Source: Nitrospira sp. (GTDB taxonomy: Bacteria > Nitrospirota > Nitrospiria > Nitrospirales > Nitrospiraceae). From it: a stretch of DNA of 64,000 bases. Below, piece after piece: positions 26,278 through 34,637 of the stretch; position 1 is the stretch's first letter; each line of letters opens with the position of its first letter. The stretch spans positions 124,001-188,000 of the forward strand of contig JARFXO010000003.1 of NCBI GenBank assembly GCA_029194665.1. Direction: 5' to 3'. The notes beneath the pieces are model-generated. The model saw only the letters and a list, made by a program, of their open reading frames with translations, was not told the DNA's origin and made no database searches. The translations under genes were made by a program, and so were the position numbers.

Positions 26278-27627
26278 ATGAAGGTTAAGACATTTCACGC
26301 GCTCACCATGCAGGATGCCATGCGCGACATCAAGGAAGAACTGGGGCCGGACGCCATTATCTTGTCGGCGAAAGAAGTGCGTGAGGGGGGGCGCATCGTA
26401 CGGGCATTCGATCGACCGGTTCTGGAAGTGATGGCCGCCTCCGATCATGACGGACAACGGTTTCTTCAAAGTAAGGAGGTGCAACAAGCTTCTCCTGCGA
26501 AACCGTCTGACGCCGGGTCGGATTCCGCGCTGTCCGAGCAGACCTTACATACCTTTCAACAGACACTGCAGAGAGTGTTGAAGCCTGATTGTGAGACGAC
26601 GACACAGCCTATCGGTGAGCAGTCTGCCTCGTTGAAGCCATCTACGGTACATCTGAAGCCGAATCGCCGGCGGCATCTACATACCGTGATGAATGAATTG
26701 GGCCGCTTGTTGGAAGATCTCTCGCGGGAGGACAGCAGAATAATCGGAAGTCAGCCGTCGCCCATGCCGCAGTGGCTGCGTCGCTCGCTTATCGAGCGGG
26801 GGATGACTCCCTCCACCGCGGATCTACTCTTGCACGAGGCTGGCATGACTGAACAGGCCGTCGGTTCATGGGACGCTGAGTCGATGCGGCGCGCGTTACA
26901 GCGTGAAATCGCGAAGCGTGTGCGAACGAGCGAGTCACTCCTGAACGGGGAGGGCTCTCCTTCTATCGGTGTACTGATCGGGCCGAGCGGAGCCGGGAAG
27001 ACCGCTGCCGTAGCCAAGCTGGCGTCACATTATCGTCTCGAGCAGCGGAGATCCGTCGCCCTCATTACCTTTAATACCTGTCGGGAAACCGCGGTCGAAC
27101 AGTTGCGCCGGTATGCCAAGGTCGTGGGTGTGCCGTTCGCTTGCGCCCTGTCGGCTCGACAAGTTCATGAAGGGCTCCGTCGCCATACTCAGGTAGACCT
27201 TGCGCTGATCGACATGCCTGGGATCGGGCCGCGTGACTTGGCATTGGTCTATGAACTGCAGAAGCTTCTGCCAAAAAAGGTCGTCACGACGCATTTGGTT
27301 CTTCAGGCTTCCACAAGACAGCAGGACCTCTGTGGGATCACGAGGCGCCTGGGTGATCTGCCGCAGCTGCGTCTTCTGTTCACGAAGCTCGACGAGACGG
27401 AATCGTTCGGTACCATCTTCGAAGTGATGTATCAAACCGGAGTGCCTCTTTCCTACTGGAGCATCGGACGGCGAGTTCCGGGAGATATCGAGGTGGCCTC
27501 ATCCGATCGGTTGGCGGCGCTGCTCACTGCGGAATGCTCCACCGGTTCTCAGGTGTTTGTCAATCGGTCGGTTCAATCTTCAGAAGCAACTCCTGCTGTA
27601 ATGGAAGCAAGAATTCACCATGGATAA
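26278..27627 (+). CDS. flhF: Flagellar SRP-like GTPase FlhF, 449 aa
   Basis: SRP-type GTPase that places flagella, usually at a pole. The FlhF N-terminal signature is present (MKVKTFHALTMQDAMRDIKE, then LGPDAIILSAKEVREGG). The NG domain carries the P-loop GPSGAGKTAAVAKLA, and TRQQDLCGI and FTKLDET near the end. The usual DTAG-type G3 motif reads DMPGIG. flhG follows with a start at or inside the 3' end, the normal FlhF/FlhG pairing of polar flagellates. Confidence 0.94.
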   Translation: MKVKTFHALTMQDAMRDIKEELGPDAIILSAKEVREGGRIVRAFDRPVLEVMAASDHDGQRFLQSKEVQQASPAKPSDAGSDSALSEQTLHTFQQTLQRVLKPDCETTTQPIGEQSASLKPSTVHLKPNRRRHLHTVMNELGRLLEDLSREDSRIIGSQPSPMPQWLRRSLIERGMTPSTADLLLHEAGMTEQAVGSWDAESMRRALQREIAKRVRTSESLLNGEGSPSIGVLIGPSGAGKTAAVAKLASHYRLEQRRSVALITFNTCRETAVEQLRRYAKVVGVPFACALSARQVHEGLRRHTQVDLALIDMPGIGPRDLALVYELQKLLPKKVVTTHLVLQASTRQQDLCGITRRLGDLPQLRLLFTKLDETESFGTIFEVMYQTGVPLSYWSIGRRVPGDIEVASSDRLAALLTAECSTGSQVFVNRSVQSSEATPAVMEARIHHG

Positions 27628-27646
27628 CCTGGCTGGAGGTCGTCAT

Positions 27647-28516
27647 ATGCCGTTCGGAACAAGAAAGTCTGTCCTGATGTCGGAGGATTTGAGTCGGGAA
27701 GGTGGCTCGTCCACCCACGTCATAGCGGTCTCCAGCGGCAAGGGGGGCGTGGGGAAGTCCAATGTGGTCGCGAATCTTGCCGTCGCACTCACGCGGGTTG
27801 GGAAGCGCGTGCTGATTTTGGATGCCGACCTCGGTTTGGGGAATCTTGATGTCCTCCTGGGGCTGGTTCCACGGCATACCATCGAAGATGTATTGGCGGG
27901 TACCCATACGCTCGACGAGATCGTGCTCAAAGGTCCGGGGGGCATCCATGTCCTTCCGGCCAGTTCCGGTGTGCCGCGCCTCACGTTGCTGACTGAAGCC
28001 CAACAGTTGATGATCCAGGAGCAACTGGCGCAGCTGACCTCAGAGATGGACGTGCTGTTGATCGATACCGGTGCGGGCATCTCGCCGAACGTCACCTTCT
28101 TTGCCTCTGCGGCAGATGAGACAATGATCGTCGTTTCGCCGGAGCCGACATCGCTCACCGATGCCTACGCACTGATCAAAGTCTTGGCCCGCCAGTATCG
28201 GGAACGCCGTTTCAAAGTGCTGGTGAATCAGGCCAAGAGTCCTCGCGAAGCTGCCGAGGTGTTCGGTAAGTTGGATGTGGCGGTGGATCATTTTCTTCAT
28301 GTGACCGTCGAATTGGTCGGAGCGATCCCCTATGACGACTATGTGCATTTGGCGGTCATGCAACAGAGGGCGCTATCGGAGTTATTCCCCGATGCCCCGG
28401 CAGCCCAAGCCTTCAAGCGGTTAGCACAACAGATACTCCAGTGGCCGAGGCCTGCTCTCCCAAAAAGTTCCGTACAGCTCGTCTGGCAACGAGCGGCAAC
28501 GTCGGCGGGCAACTGA
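27647..28516 (+). CDS. flhG: Flagellar number regulator FlhG (FleN, MinD-like ATPase)
   Basis: MinD/ParA-type ATPase that limits flagellar number by acting on FlhF and, in several species, on the sigma-54 activator. Deviant Walker A motif KGGVGKSNVVANLA, ILDADLGLGNLDVLLGL (Walker A' region) and LLIDTGAGIS are visible; the C-terminal amphipathic end is as in the family. The ATG at 27647 has ggagg 9 bp upstream; an earlier in-frame ATG at 27620 overlaps flhF by 8 bp and cannot be excluded. Confidence 0.94.
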   Translation: MPFGTRKSVLMSEDLSREGGSSTHVIAVSSGKGGVGKSNVVANLAVALTRVGKRVLILDADLGLGNLDVLLGLVPRHTIEDVLAGTHTLDEIVLKGPGGIHVLPASSGVPRLTLLTEAQQLMIQEQLAQLTSEMDVLLIDTGAGISPNVTFFASAADETMIVVSPEPTSLTDAYALIKVLARQYRERRFKVLVNQAKSPREAAEVFGKLDVAVDHFLHVTVELVGAIPYDDYVHLAVMQQRALSELFPDAPAAQAFKRLAQQILQWPRPALPKSSVQLVWQRAATSAGN

Positions 28517-28540
28517 AACCCGATCGGACAAGGGAAGATC

Positions 28541-29290
28541 ATGAGCAAGACAGCCTCGCCACGGGAGCGGCAATCCTTTTCGGCCCAGGGAGTCAGGCGC
28601 GAACAACTCATCAAGGAGTTCGCCCATGTCATTCGCGCAATGGCCCACCGTCTGGCCTTCCGGCTTCCCGCGTACTTGGACGCGGAGGATCTGATTTCGG
28701 TCGGCACCATCGGACTCATGGATGCCATGGACAGGTATGATCCGACCAGAGAAGCGAAGTTCAAGACCTACGCGGAGTTCAGAATCCGTGGAGCCATGCT
28801 GGATGAGATTCGTTCGATGGATTGGATCCCACGATCGGTTCATGAACGAATCGGCCTGCTGCAAAAGACTCACACAGCGCTCATCAGCCGACTGGGTCGA
28901 CCGCCGCAGGATGAGGAGGTGGCGGCAGAACTGAAGATGTCCTTGGAAGAGCTGGATGATTTCACTACACGCGCTAGGGGGGCAGTGATGATCAGCGTGG
29001 ACGACTTAAATCTTCATGAGCCGGACGGGCACAAAGTGGTCAAGATGTTGGTCGATACACACACGCCTGATCCCCTTTCCTCATTGGTCAACGAACGTGA
29101 ACGAGCATCGCTCGCCGGGGCTATCCAATCGTTGCCGGAAAAAGAACGGCTCGTTCTAACGTTGTATTACTACGAGGAGCTCACGATGAAGGAAATCGGC
29201 GAGCTGCTGAAAGTCACTGAGTCACGGGTCTGTCAAATCCACACCAAAGCCATCATCAGGCTCAAGGCGCACTTGCAAAAACCGAATTGA
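28541..29290 (+). CDS. fliA: Flagellar sigma factor FliA (sigma-28), 249 aa
   Basis: Sigma-28 factor for late flagellar genes. Regions 2 (AHRLAFRLPAYLDAEDLISV; AKFKTYAEFRIRGAMLDEIR), 3 (LGRPPQDEEVAAELKMSLEE) and 4 (LYYYEELTMKEIGELLKVTE, SRVCQIHTKA) are complete. It is the end of the operon running from fliL, hence probably under sigma-54. Six sites that fit its promoter type lie elsewhere in this window, and its anti-sigma factor FlgM is encoded at 38892. Confidence 0.97.
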   Translation: MSKTASPRERQSFSAQGVRREQLIKEFAHVIRAMAHRLAFRLPAYLDAEDLISVGTIGLMDAMDRYDPTREAKFKTYAEFRIRGAMLDEIRSMDWIPRSVHERIGLLQKTHTALISRLGRPPQDEEVAAELKMSLEELDDFTTRARGAVMISVDDLNLHEPDGHKVVKMLVDTHTPDPLSSLVNERERASLAGAIQSLPEKERLVLTLYYYEELTMKEIGELLKVTESRVCQIHTKAIIRLKAHLQKPN

Positions 29291-29368
29291 TCGAATCGGC
29301 CGACCGACTGAGTCGGCTCCTCATCGGCTTCGTTGTGATGCCGATCGCGATGTCCGGCGATCGCTACC

Positions 29369-29394
29369 TTCAGTTCTGAGTCAAAAAACCGATA
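29369..29394 (+). promoter_or_regulatory. Candidate sigma-28 promoter before the GGDEF gene
   Basis: TTCAGTTC-N11-ACCGATAT, close to the shared motif TCAAGTTC-N11/12-GCCGATAA of this window. It would start transcription near 29402, which suggests that the true start codon of the downstream gene lies later than 29402. Confidence 0.45.
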
Positions 29395-29399
29395 TCTTA

Positions 29400-30353
29400 T
29401 TGGACGAGATCTCGACAGGGGCCTGGTGGATTGAAGGGAAATTCATCGCATCGGGCTCGAACACGGATCGTCTCTCCGTTTATTCCGAATTCAAGTCAGG
29501 TCCTCCATCAGCCATCACGACGATGCACTGGAAGGCATCACACCATGGGTCCTCACGGTCGCGGCCACCTTCTCTAGCATGGTGGTGTGCCTCGGCAACA
29601 GCTTGCGGCGTCAGCATCGCGTGGATGCAGACAACACCCGCCGGTTCATCCAGCGTGGCCGAGGTCCTCTCCCTACAGCGTATCATCGGATGGATGGGCC
29701 TTTTCATCGCTGCCGGATTTGGGGTGGCGGGACTCTTGCGTTGGTCATATAGTCAGGACCTTGCGCGGCACAAGCAGGATGGTGCGCCATCGGCGTACGA
29801 TAGTCTGACCGGTCTTCCAACTCAACGGCTTTTCCTTGTACTTCTCAAACAGGCCCTGAGCAGGGCTGAGACGACTCAGCGGCACGTCGCTGTCTTGGTA
29901 TGTACCCTGGAACAGTTCCGTCCACTGTCTACCTCAGCCGCACCAAATGTGACTCTGGTCGTGCGAGTGCAAGCCGCCCGCATTAAGAGCACGTTGCAAC
30001 CGCACGACGTGGTGGCACGCTTGGACGAATACACCTTCGCTGTGATCGCCGATAACCTCGAATCACCGGATGAGGCTCAATTGGTTGCTGAGAAAATCCA
30101 GAAGACCATCGCACTCCCACTGTTGATCGAAGGTCAGGAGTTGCTGATTTCCTGTCGAATTGATGGAATCGTGGGGCCGCAACCGGGGGCTAAAGCAGAG
30201 GCACTCCTTGAAGCCGCGTCACGAGCCCTCTCGGAGAGGCAAACAGCCGATGAGTCCATTGCATTTGTATCGGATCCCGTTACAACTACTTCTTCGTCGT
30301 CAAGCCTGGCCTATGCAGATCGGCAGCCGCGAGCCATGATCTCGATGAAGTAA
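29400..30353 (+). CDS. Degenerate GGDEF-domain membrane protein, N-terminus uncertain
   Basis: The C-terminal half (about residues 130-290) follows a GGDEF domain: YDSLTGLPTQRLFLVLLKQA, then RLDEYTFAVIADNL in place of the (G)GDEF signature, and LLISCRIDGIVGPQPGAKAE. The catalytic GGDEF motif is replaced by LDEYTF, so diguanylate cyclase activity is not expected. One membrane helix is clear (IIGWMGLFIAAGFGVAGLLR). The N-terminal 85 residues look unnatural. The overlapping frame reads ITPWVLTVAATFSSMVVCLG, a plausible membrane helix, suggesting a frameshift between about 29600 and 29660. The real start is uncertain (ATG 29523 is in frame). Confidence 0.55.
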   Translation: MDEISTGAWWIEGKFIASGSNTDRLSVYSEFKSGPPSAITTMHWKASHHGSSRSRPPSLAWWCASATACGVSIAWMQTTPAGSSSVAEVLSLQRIIGWMGLFIAAGFGVAGLLRWSYSQDLARHKQDGAPSAYDSLTGLPTQRLFLVLLKQALSRAETTQRHVAVLVCTLEQFRPLSTSAAPNVTLVVRVQAARIKSTLQPHDVVARLDEYTFAVIADNLESPDEAQLVAEKIQKTIALPLLIEGQELLISCRIDGIVGPQPGAKAEALLEAASRALSERQTADESIAFVSDPVTTTSSSSSLAYADRQPRAMISMK

Positions 30354-30542
30354 TCCCTGCCGCAACCCTGTTCTGCTTTTCTTGCCTACTCCTGACAATC
30401 CCGAAAATCCGCGTGAGCACCTGCAAGCTCCATCCTTCCGTTGTCCGAAGAAATGCCGCCTTTGTATGATGCCTGGCTCTCGGAGCCAAATATGTCGTTT
30501 GAAAAAATGGACGAATTGTTGGAGCCACAAAAGCAGACTCCG

Positions 30543-30574
30543 GAGGAGGGCTGCCACAAGCGGCAGCCCTCCTC
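30543..30574. terminator. Strong bidirectional terminator hairpin
   Basis: A perfect 13-bp stem (gaggagggctgcc / ggcagccctcctc) with a 6-nt loop stands between the plus-strand flagellar block and the convergent minus-strand SBBP fragment. On the minus strand a tctgctttt run follows. Confidence 0.8.
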
Positions 30575-30593
30575 TTCATGAGATCGGGACGGA

Positions 30594-31253
30594 TTATGGA
30601 ATAGTCGAGTCGTAGAGTTGGCCGTCGTCGATCGCGGTCAGCCCTTTCTTCTGGCTATGGGGCACGCCGACTGTGACCGCGCTACTACAGGAGTTGCCGT
30701 GGCCGTCCTCGGCCTTGAACGAGATTTGATAGACGCGGCCGTTGCCGTTCCCGGCTCGTTCGGCGCGCACCGAGGCGGCACCGTCCTGAATCACCGCATC
30801 AGGCCTCGTCTTGCCGTCGCCCTTGCTGTTGACCGGCTCGTCCTGGGTCACGCCGGTGGCCGTGATCGTCACCGCATCCCCTTCCGGATGGGTCACCCCC
30901 ATGATGGCGATCGGGACCAACTGATGATTGGGCGCCCACAGCGCGGCGGGATTGGCCTGGGCGACGCTGCAGACGGGAGACTGGTTCGTCACCAAGGCAC
31001 TGAGTTTGGTCACGAAGCCATCCTCGAAATGTCCTCCGTGAGCCGGCTGGCTCGCATTGAGGGTGGGAAACCCTGGGCCAGTCGCGCCGGTCACATAGGC
31101 CTGGCCGCTCCCATCCACCGCGATGCCAAACCCACGATCACCGCCGCCCAGGATGGTGGAGTAGGCCAGGGCGCCCATGGCCGTGAATTGTGTCACGAAG
31201 GCATCCGGGTCGAAACCGACCCCATTTGTGCAGGCGCCGGATGTGTGATTGAC
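30594..31253 (-). pseudogene. C-terminal fragment of an SBBP beta-propeller protein
   Basis: The frame is open from about 31253, right after the stop of the next upstream gene, and has no proper start; the first in-frame GTG is at 31196. It carries one SBBP blade (ALAYSTILGGGDRGFGIAVD, then GQAYVTGATGPGFPTLNASQ) and a C-terminal Ig-like region (NQSPVCSVAQANPAALWAPN, ending in DDGQLYDSTIP). It is probably the end of the protein whose N-terminal part lies at 32344-33216, the repeats between having been lost. Confidence 0.7.
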
Positions 31254-31256
31254 CCC

Positions 31257-32180
31257 TTACCCCAAACCTTTCCTACACCCCACCGTTTTGATGGAATCAG
31301 ATCCTCCGATTTTCTGCCCGCTGACGGTCTCTCCTGTGAGCGATGCGTCGGTATCCCCACACACAATGCCCGTGTCCTGGGTATCGAAGTGGAGGATCAT
31401 ATCGGTGTCCCCATCTTCATCGACATCGTCCATGGCAGTCTGCACTGGAGTAGCCTCAGTGCCGGTAGCACCAAAGCGGACTGAGGTCGGGTGGACAGTC
31501 GCGGCATTAAAAGAGTCAGTCGTTAGGATGGCCACCGGGATCCTCCCTTCGCTCTTGGGGTTGATGCTGTTCGGGCAGTTGCGGGGGCGGATGTCGATGA
31601 GGACTTCAACGACTATGGGAGGGAAGCCTACGGTCAATCTGAGGCGTTGGTCCGAGCCAAGCGTGTTGCCGAGGAGCGTCGCCGTGTCGAGGTCTCCGTC
31701 CACAGCGTAGACTACCGTTTTGGCATCTCCCGGACCCAAGACGACGAAGCTCGCAACGAAGTTGGCGAACACCCTGCGGCCATCGAGGAAGTTCAGGGCG
31801 ACCGCCGAGATGTTGCCTCCATTGGACGAAGAGGTCGGATTATACCTGACTTCGACCGTCAGGAAGGCGCCCCTCGGGTTGGGCCTGCTATCGGCGTTCG
31901 AGAAGAAAAAGTCGTAGAACTCGTCGAAGCCGCTACGGAATACGGCGAAGTCATGGTTCGACGCATCCAACGTAGCAAGCCTGGTCGAGAGCCGGTTATC
32001 CGAAAGAGGAATGGTCACCTCGTTGAGCGGGTCCGTCAGCAGAACCCGCGTATCCTCCCAGATCGTGACCGACACGATACCAGGGAGATCGACGATCGGC
32101 ATCGCACCGGCGCTCTGGATCCTGACCGTCGAGGTGATCGATGCCACAAAGAGAACCGAGAGAACGTACATTGCTCGCAT
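31257..32180 (-). CDS. Secreted protein of unknown function, 307 aa
   Basis: The ATG at 32180 has a good ribosome-binding site (aaaggagg) and gives a signal peptide (MYVLSVLFVASITSTVRIQSAGA). The middle has a globular beta-rich domain (YNPTSSSNGGNISAVALNFL; FANFVASFVVLGPGDA). The last 110 residues are a recognisable extracellular module: VEVLIDIRPRNCPNSINPKS, EGRIPVAILTT, MDDVDEDGDTDMILHFDTQD and GETVSGQKI. This module is common at the ends of secreted proteins in environmental bacteria. The function is unknown. It lies between the two SBBP pieces. Confidence 0.75.
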   Translation of the reverse strand: MRAMYVLSVLFVASITSTVRIQSAGAMPIVDLPGIVSVTIWEDTRVLLTDPLNEVTIPLSDNRLSTRLATLDASNHDFAVFRSGFDEFYDFFFSNADSRPNPRGAFLTVEVRYNPTSSSNGGNISAVALNFLDGRRVFANFVASFVVLGPGDAKTVVYAVDGDLDTATLLGNTLGSDQRLRLTVGFPPIVVEVLIDIRPRNCPNSINPKSEGRIPVAILTTDSFNAATVHPTSVRFGATGTEATPVQTAMDDVDEDGDTDMILHFDTQDTGIVCGDTDASLTGETVSGQKIGGSDSIKTVGCRKGLG

Positions 32181-32268
32181 TTTCGAGCCTCCTTTCCTCT
32201 CATTCGCTGAGGTTGCTTTTGTCCTTCTTGGCAGCCTCCAACAACGCAACCTCATTCCTATTGGCGCC

Positions 32269-32342
32269 ATCGCGGTAGGACGGCCAGTTACCCGACCGCC
32301 CCCCCCACAGATCCCGGCGTGCGGTTTTCCCGCACCGGGCTC
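32269..32342 (-). ncRNA. 3' remnant of a group II intron (domains V and VI)
   Basis: On the minus strand, 32342-32310 forms a domain V: GAGCCCGG then TGCGG, a GAAA loop, CCGCA, the two-base bulge CG and CCGGGATC. This has the catalytic AGC, the tetraloop and the bulge in the right places. A domain VI-like stem follows (ggcggtc...ggccg) and the intron would end near 32269. No reverse transcriptase frame or 5' intron end is seen in the window, so the intron is truncated. Confidence 0.72.
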
Positions 32343-32343
32343 T

Positions 32344-33216
32344 TCAGGAATACTCGCTGCCGCAGTCTGGCCTAGGCACGCCCAGCGGCCAATCTCGGAG
32401 GCGGACGCCCGACGATGTGAGGAGGCTCCACCCGGAAGTGGACCGCGCGGAGGGCAGGTTGGCGGCCTTCCGCTCGACGAGGTAGTTCCCGGCGACGAGC
32501 GTTTTGTGCCCATCCTGATCCAATTGATAGACGAGCGGCTTCTGGACCAGCACGTCGCCCAGTTCGGTCGCGAGGAGGAGATCGCCGCTGTCCGCCACCT
32601 GGATGTCGGATGCCCCTTCGAAGGCCAGCCTGATCTGATCCGGGTCGGCCCCCGGCGCCACGATGAAGTCATACTCCACTGTGCCCTGGTTCCCGTAATA
32701 GGCGAGATCGATGCCCGGGTAGACATCCTGGTACTGGACCTTAGCGTAGGTGGGAATGTTGGTCCGCCACTTGGCTGGGTCATGGCCGATGAAATAGTTG
32801 ACGATCCCCGGAAGTTGTTCCATGCCGTCCACGGTCGGCGTGGGATTCGCGCCTTCCAATTTCATCCGCACGACCGCCTGCTTGATCGCCGGCGGCTCCG
32901 GTCTGGCGGTGGGCTCGCCGCGCTTCCGCTGAGCCGGCTCCGTGGCCGGTTCCCGCTGTTGCAGCACCAGGACCGATTCGGATGGGGTGAGAAAGAGGCG
33001 GTAGCCGGTGCCGCGAGCCAGGAACTTGACTTGTTCATCCACCTGGCCCTGATTGGCCTCGAACTGGAGCGGCAACCGCATCAGGGTCGCGGTGATCTGA
33101 GGTTTCGACAGAGCCGGTGCCGGGTTTGGTGGAGACACGGCTGCTTCGATACTGCACAGAGGGCCGAGGAATACGAGCGTGATGGTCAGCAGTCGCAGAG
33201 AGATGGGGTGACGCAT
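32344..33216 (-). pseudogene. N-terminal part of an SBBP beta-propeller protein, truncated
   Basis: Starts at ATG 33216 with gaagaagg upstream and a signal peptide (LRLLTITLVFLGPLCSIEA). The next 230 residues are typical of the N-terminal domain of SBBP-repeat proteins: LPLQFEANQGQVDEQVKFLA, GTGYRLFLTPSESVLVLQQ, NYFIGHDPAKWRTNIPTYAK, VQYQDVYPGIDLAYYGNQG and VYQLDQDGHKTLVAGNYLVE. After about residue 253 (near 32458) the frame degenerates; a shifted frame still reads AVHFRVEPPHIVGRP. It ends at a stop directly before the group II intron domain V. The propeller blades are missing. Confidence 0.8.
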
Positions 33217-33702
33217 GGTGCGCCTTCTTCGTGATGGATGGTGGGTCTTCCAGCCGGAGGCTTGGTCGCGAGAGCCTCCTCACGATCGGATCGGCTCGCT
33301 TTGGGAGGGAGGTCCGGATGATGGCGCGCATGGGTGGTGTGGTCTTCTACGTGATCCGCGATATCGGCGAAGCGCTGAGATGAAATGAAGCGAGGAAGCC
33401 GAGGCGTGAGGGGGGACGACGGATGGCGGACTTGGAGGGCCATGTGGCACCTCGGATGAACCGAATGGTTCAGGACAACTACTTATACCTTCCGCCAACG
33501 GATGTCAAGAGGTTTGTTTGGACGTTACTAGGAATATTTTTCTCTGGGCCTGGCAGGAATAGCCTAGAGCTCTACAGCTAAGACGCGACGACGTCCGTCA
33601 CTCCTGTTGCAGCGTTGTCCATTTCCTTGCATCTCACGGAAAAATAGGATCATTTCGAACCGTGTAATCGAGCCTGTTTCAGCTGCTTCACGTCGGCGAC
33701 CC
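33217..33702. other. Gap with no supported gene
   Basis: This is the upstream region of the SBBP remnant and of flgF. Several frames are open but none has a ribosome-binding site or recognisable features. The right end leads into the sigma-54 promoter at 33703. Confidence 0.4.
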
Positions 33703-33718
33703 TGGCATGGGGGTTGCT
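33703..33718 (+). promoter_or_regulatory. Sigma-54 promoter for the flgF operon
   Basis: TGGCAT-GGGGG-TTGCT fits the sigma-54 consensus with the right spacing (GG-N10-GC). It would start transcription near 33729, 23 bp before the flgF start. An ATG at 33707 lies inside the promoter and is therefore not the start of flgF. Confidence 0.75.
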
Positions 33719-33751
33719 GTCCCTCGTTCGAAAGCCAAAGGAGTCGGCAGC

Positions 33752-34522
33752 ATGAATCGAGGTATCTATCCCATCTTGTCCGGAGCACTGGCCCATGAGC
33801 GGCGGATGCAAGTCTTCGCGAACAACATGGCCAACGCGAATACCGCCGGCTTCAAACAGGATGAGCAGGCCTTTAAAACCATCTTTTCTCGATACCATGC
33901 AGTGATTCCGGTCGGCGGTCCAACTGGAGGATTGGCCCAGCAGATGATGGCCAGACCCTTGGGGGTTACGGAACGTGCGTTTGTGGCCCCACACGCGATG
34001 AAGACGACGTTTGAAGTGGGTCGGATCAGACTCACAGGCAATGCCCTGGACATTGCCATTCAAGGCCCCGGATTTTTTGAAGTGAATACTCCACAAGGAA
34101 CTCGCTATAGCCGCAACGGTATGTTTTCGCTCGATCGTGATCGTCGGTTAGTGAACGGACTCGGCTATCCGGTGATGGGAACAATGGGTGAGATCAAGGT
34201 TCCTCCCGGCAAATTGGAGATCACGACACAGGGAGCCATCAAAGTTGATGATAAACCTGTGGCGACCATCAAAGTCATGGAATTCAACCAGGACGAGATG
34301 CCGCAGAAATCATCGGATGGCCTATTCTCTTCCGACAAGGGAAAAATCGCCAAAGCTCCACAGCTTCAGGTCGGACACATCGAAGAGTCCAACGTCAATT
34401 CCATCGGCGAGATGGTGAAGATGATTCAGGGCATGCGCAACTATGAATCGACACAAAAACTAATTCAGACGCTTGATCGGATGGCTGAGGTCGCGATTCA
34501 AGACGTAGGGCGGGTGTTATGA
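33752..34522 (+). CDS. flgF: Flagellar basal-body rod protein FlgF, 256 aa
   Basis: Proximal rod subunit. The N-terminal rod motif (LAHERRMQVFANNMANANTA) and C-terminal motif (HIEESNVNSIGEMVKMIQGM) frame a FlgE/F/G-type middle (LDIAIQGPGFFEVNTPQGTR). The ATG at 33752 has aaaggag 10 bp upstream. It is the first gene of the rod and ring operon. Confidence 0.93.
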   Translation: MNRGIYPILSGALAHERRMQVFANNMANANTAGFKQDEQAFKTIFSRYHAVIPVGGPTGGLAQQMMARPLGVTERAFVAPHAMKTTFEVGRIRLTGNALDIAIQGPGFFEVNTPQGTRYSRNGMFSLDRDRRLVNGLGYPVMGTMGEIKVPPGKLEITTQGAIKVDDKPVATIKVMEFNQDEMPQKSSDGLFSSDKGKIAKAPQLQVGHIEESNVNSIGEMVKMIQGMRNYESTQKLIQTLDRMAEVAIQDVGRVL

Positions 34523-34637
34523 GACGGAATGTGTATCGCCGACGGCCACTAGCCGAGGGCAAGGCCTGGATTTCAACTGATATGAAATCTCTTGCGATCA
34601 GCTATCTGCGATCAGTTCTTCAGCTCTGGAGGATTCT

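Noticed and set aside
30048..30055. GCCGATAA inside the GGDEF gene
   Set aside because: No -35 partner and no gene start behind it.
30382..30615. 77-codon plus-strand frame after the GGDEF gene
   Set aside because: It runs through the terminator hairpin and has no features.
32344..32783. Long upstream extension of the secreted-protein frame (to 32783)
   Set aside because: It is the shadow of the SBBP N-terminal frame; the signal peptide and ribosome-binding site fix the start at 32180.
33186..33498. Overlapping minus-strand frames upstream of the SBBP remnant
   Set aside because: His/Pro/Ser-rich, out-of-context frames without ribosome-binding sites.
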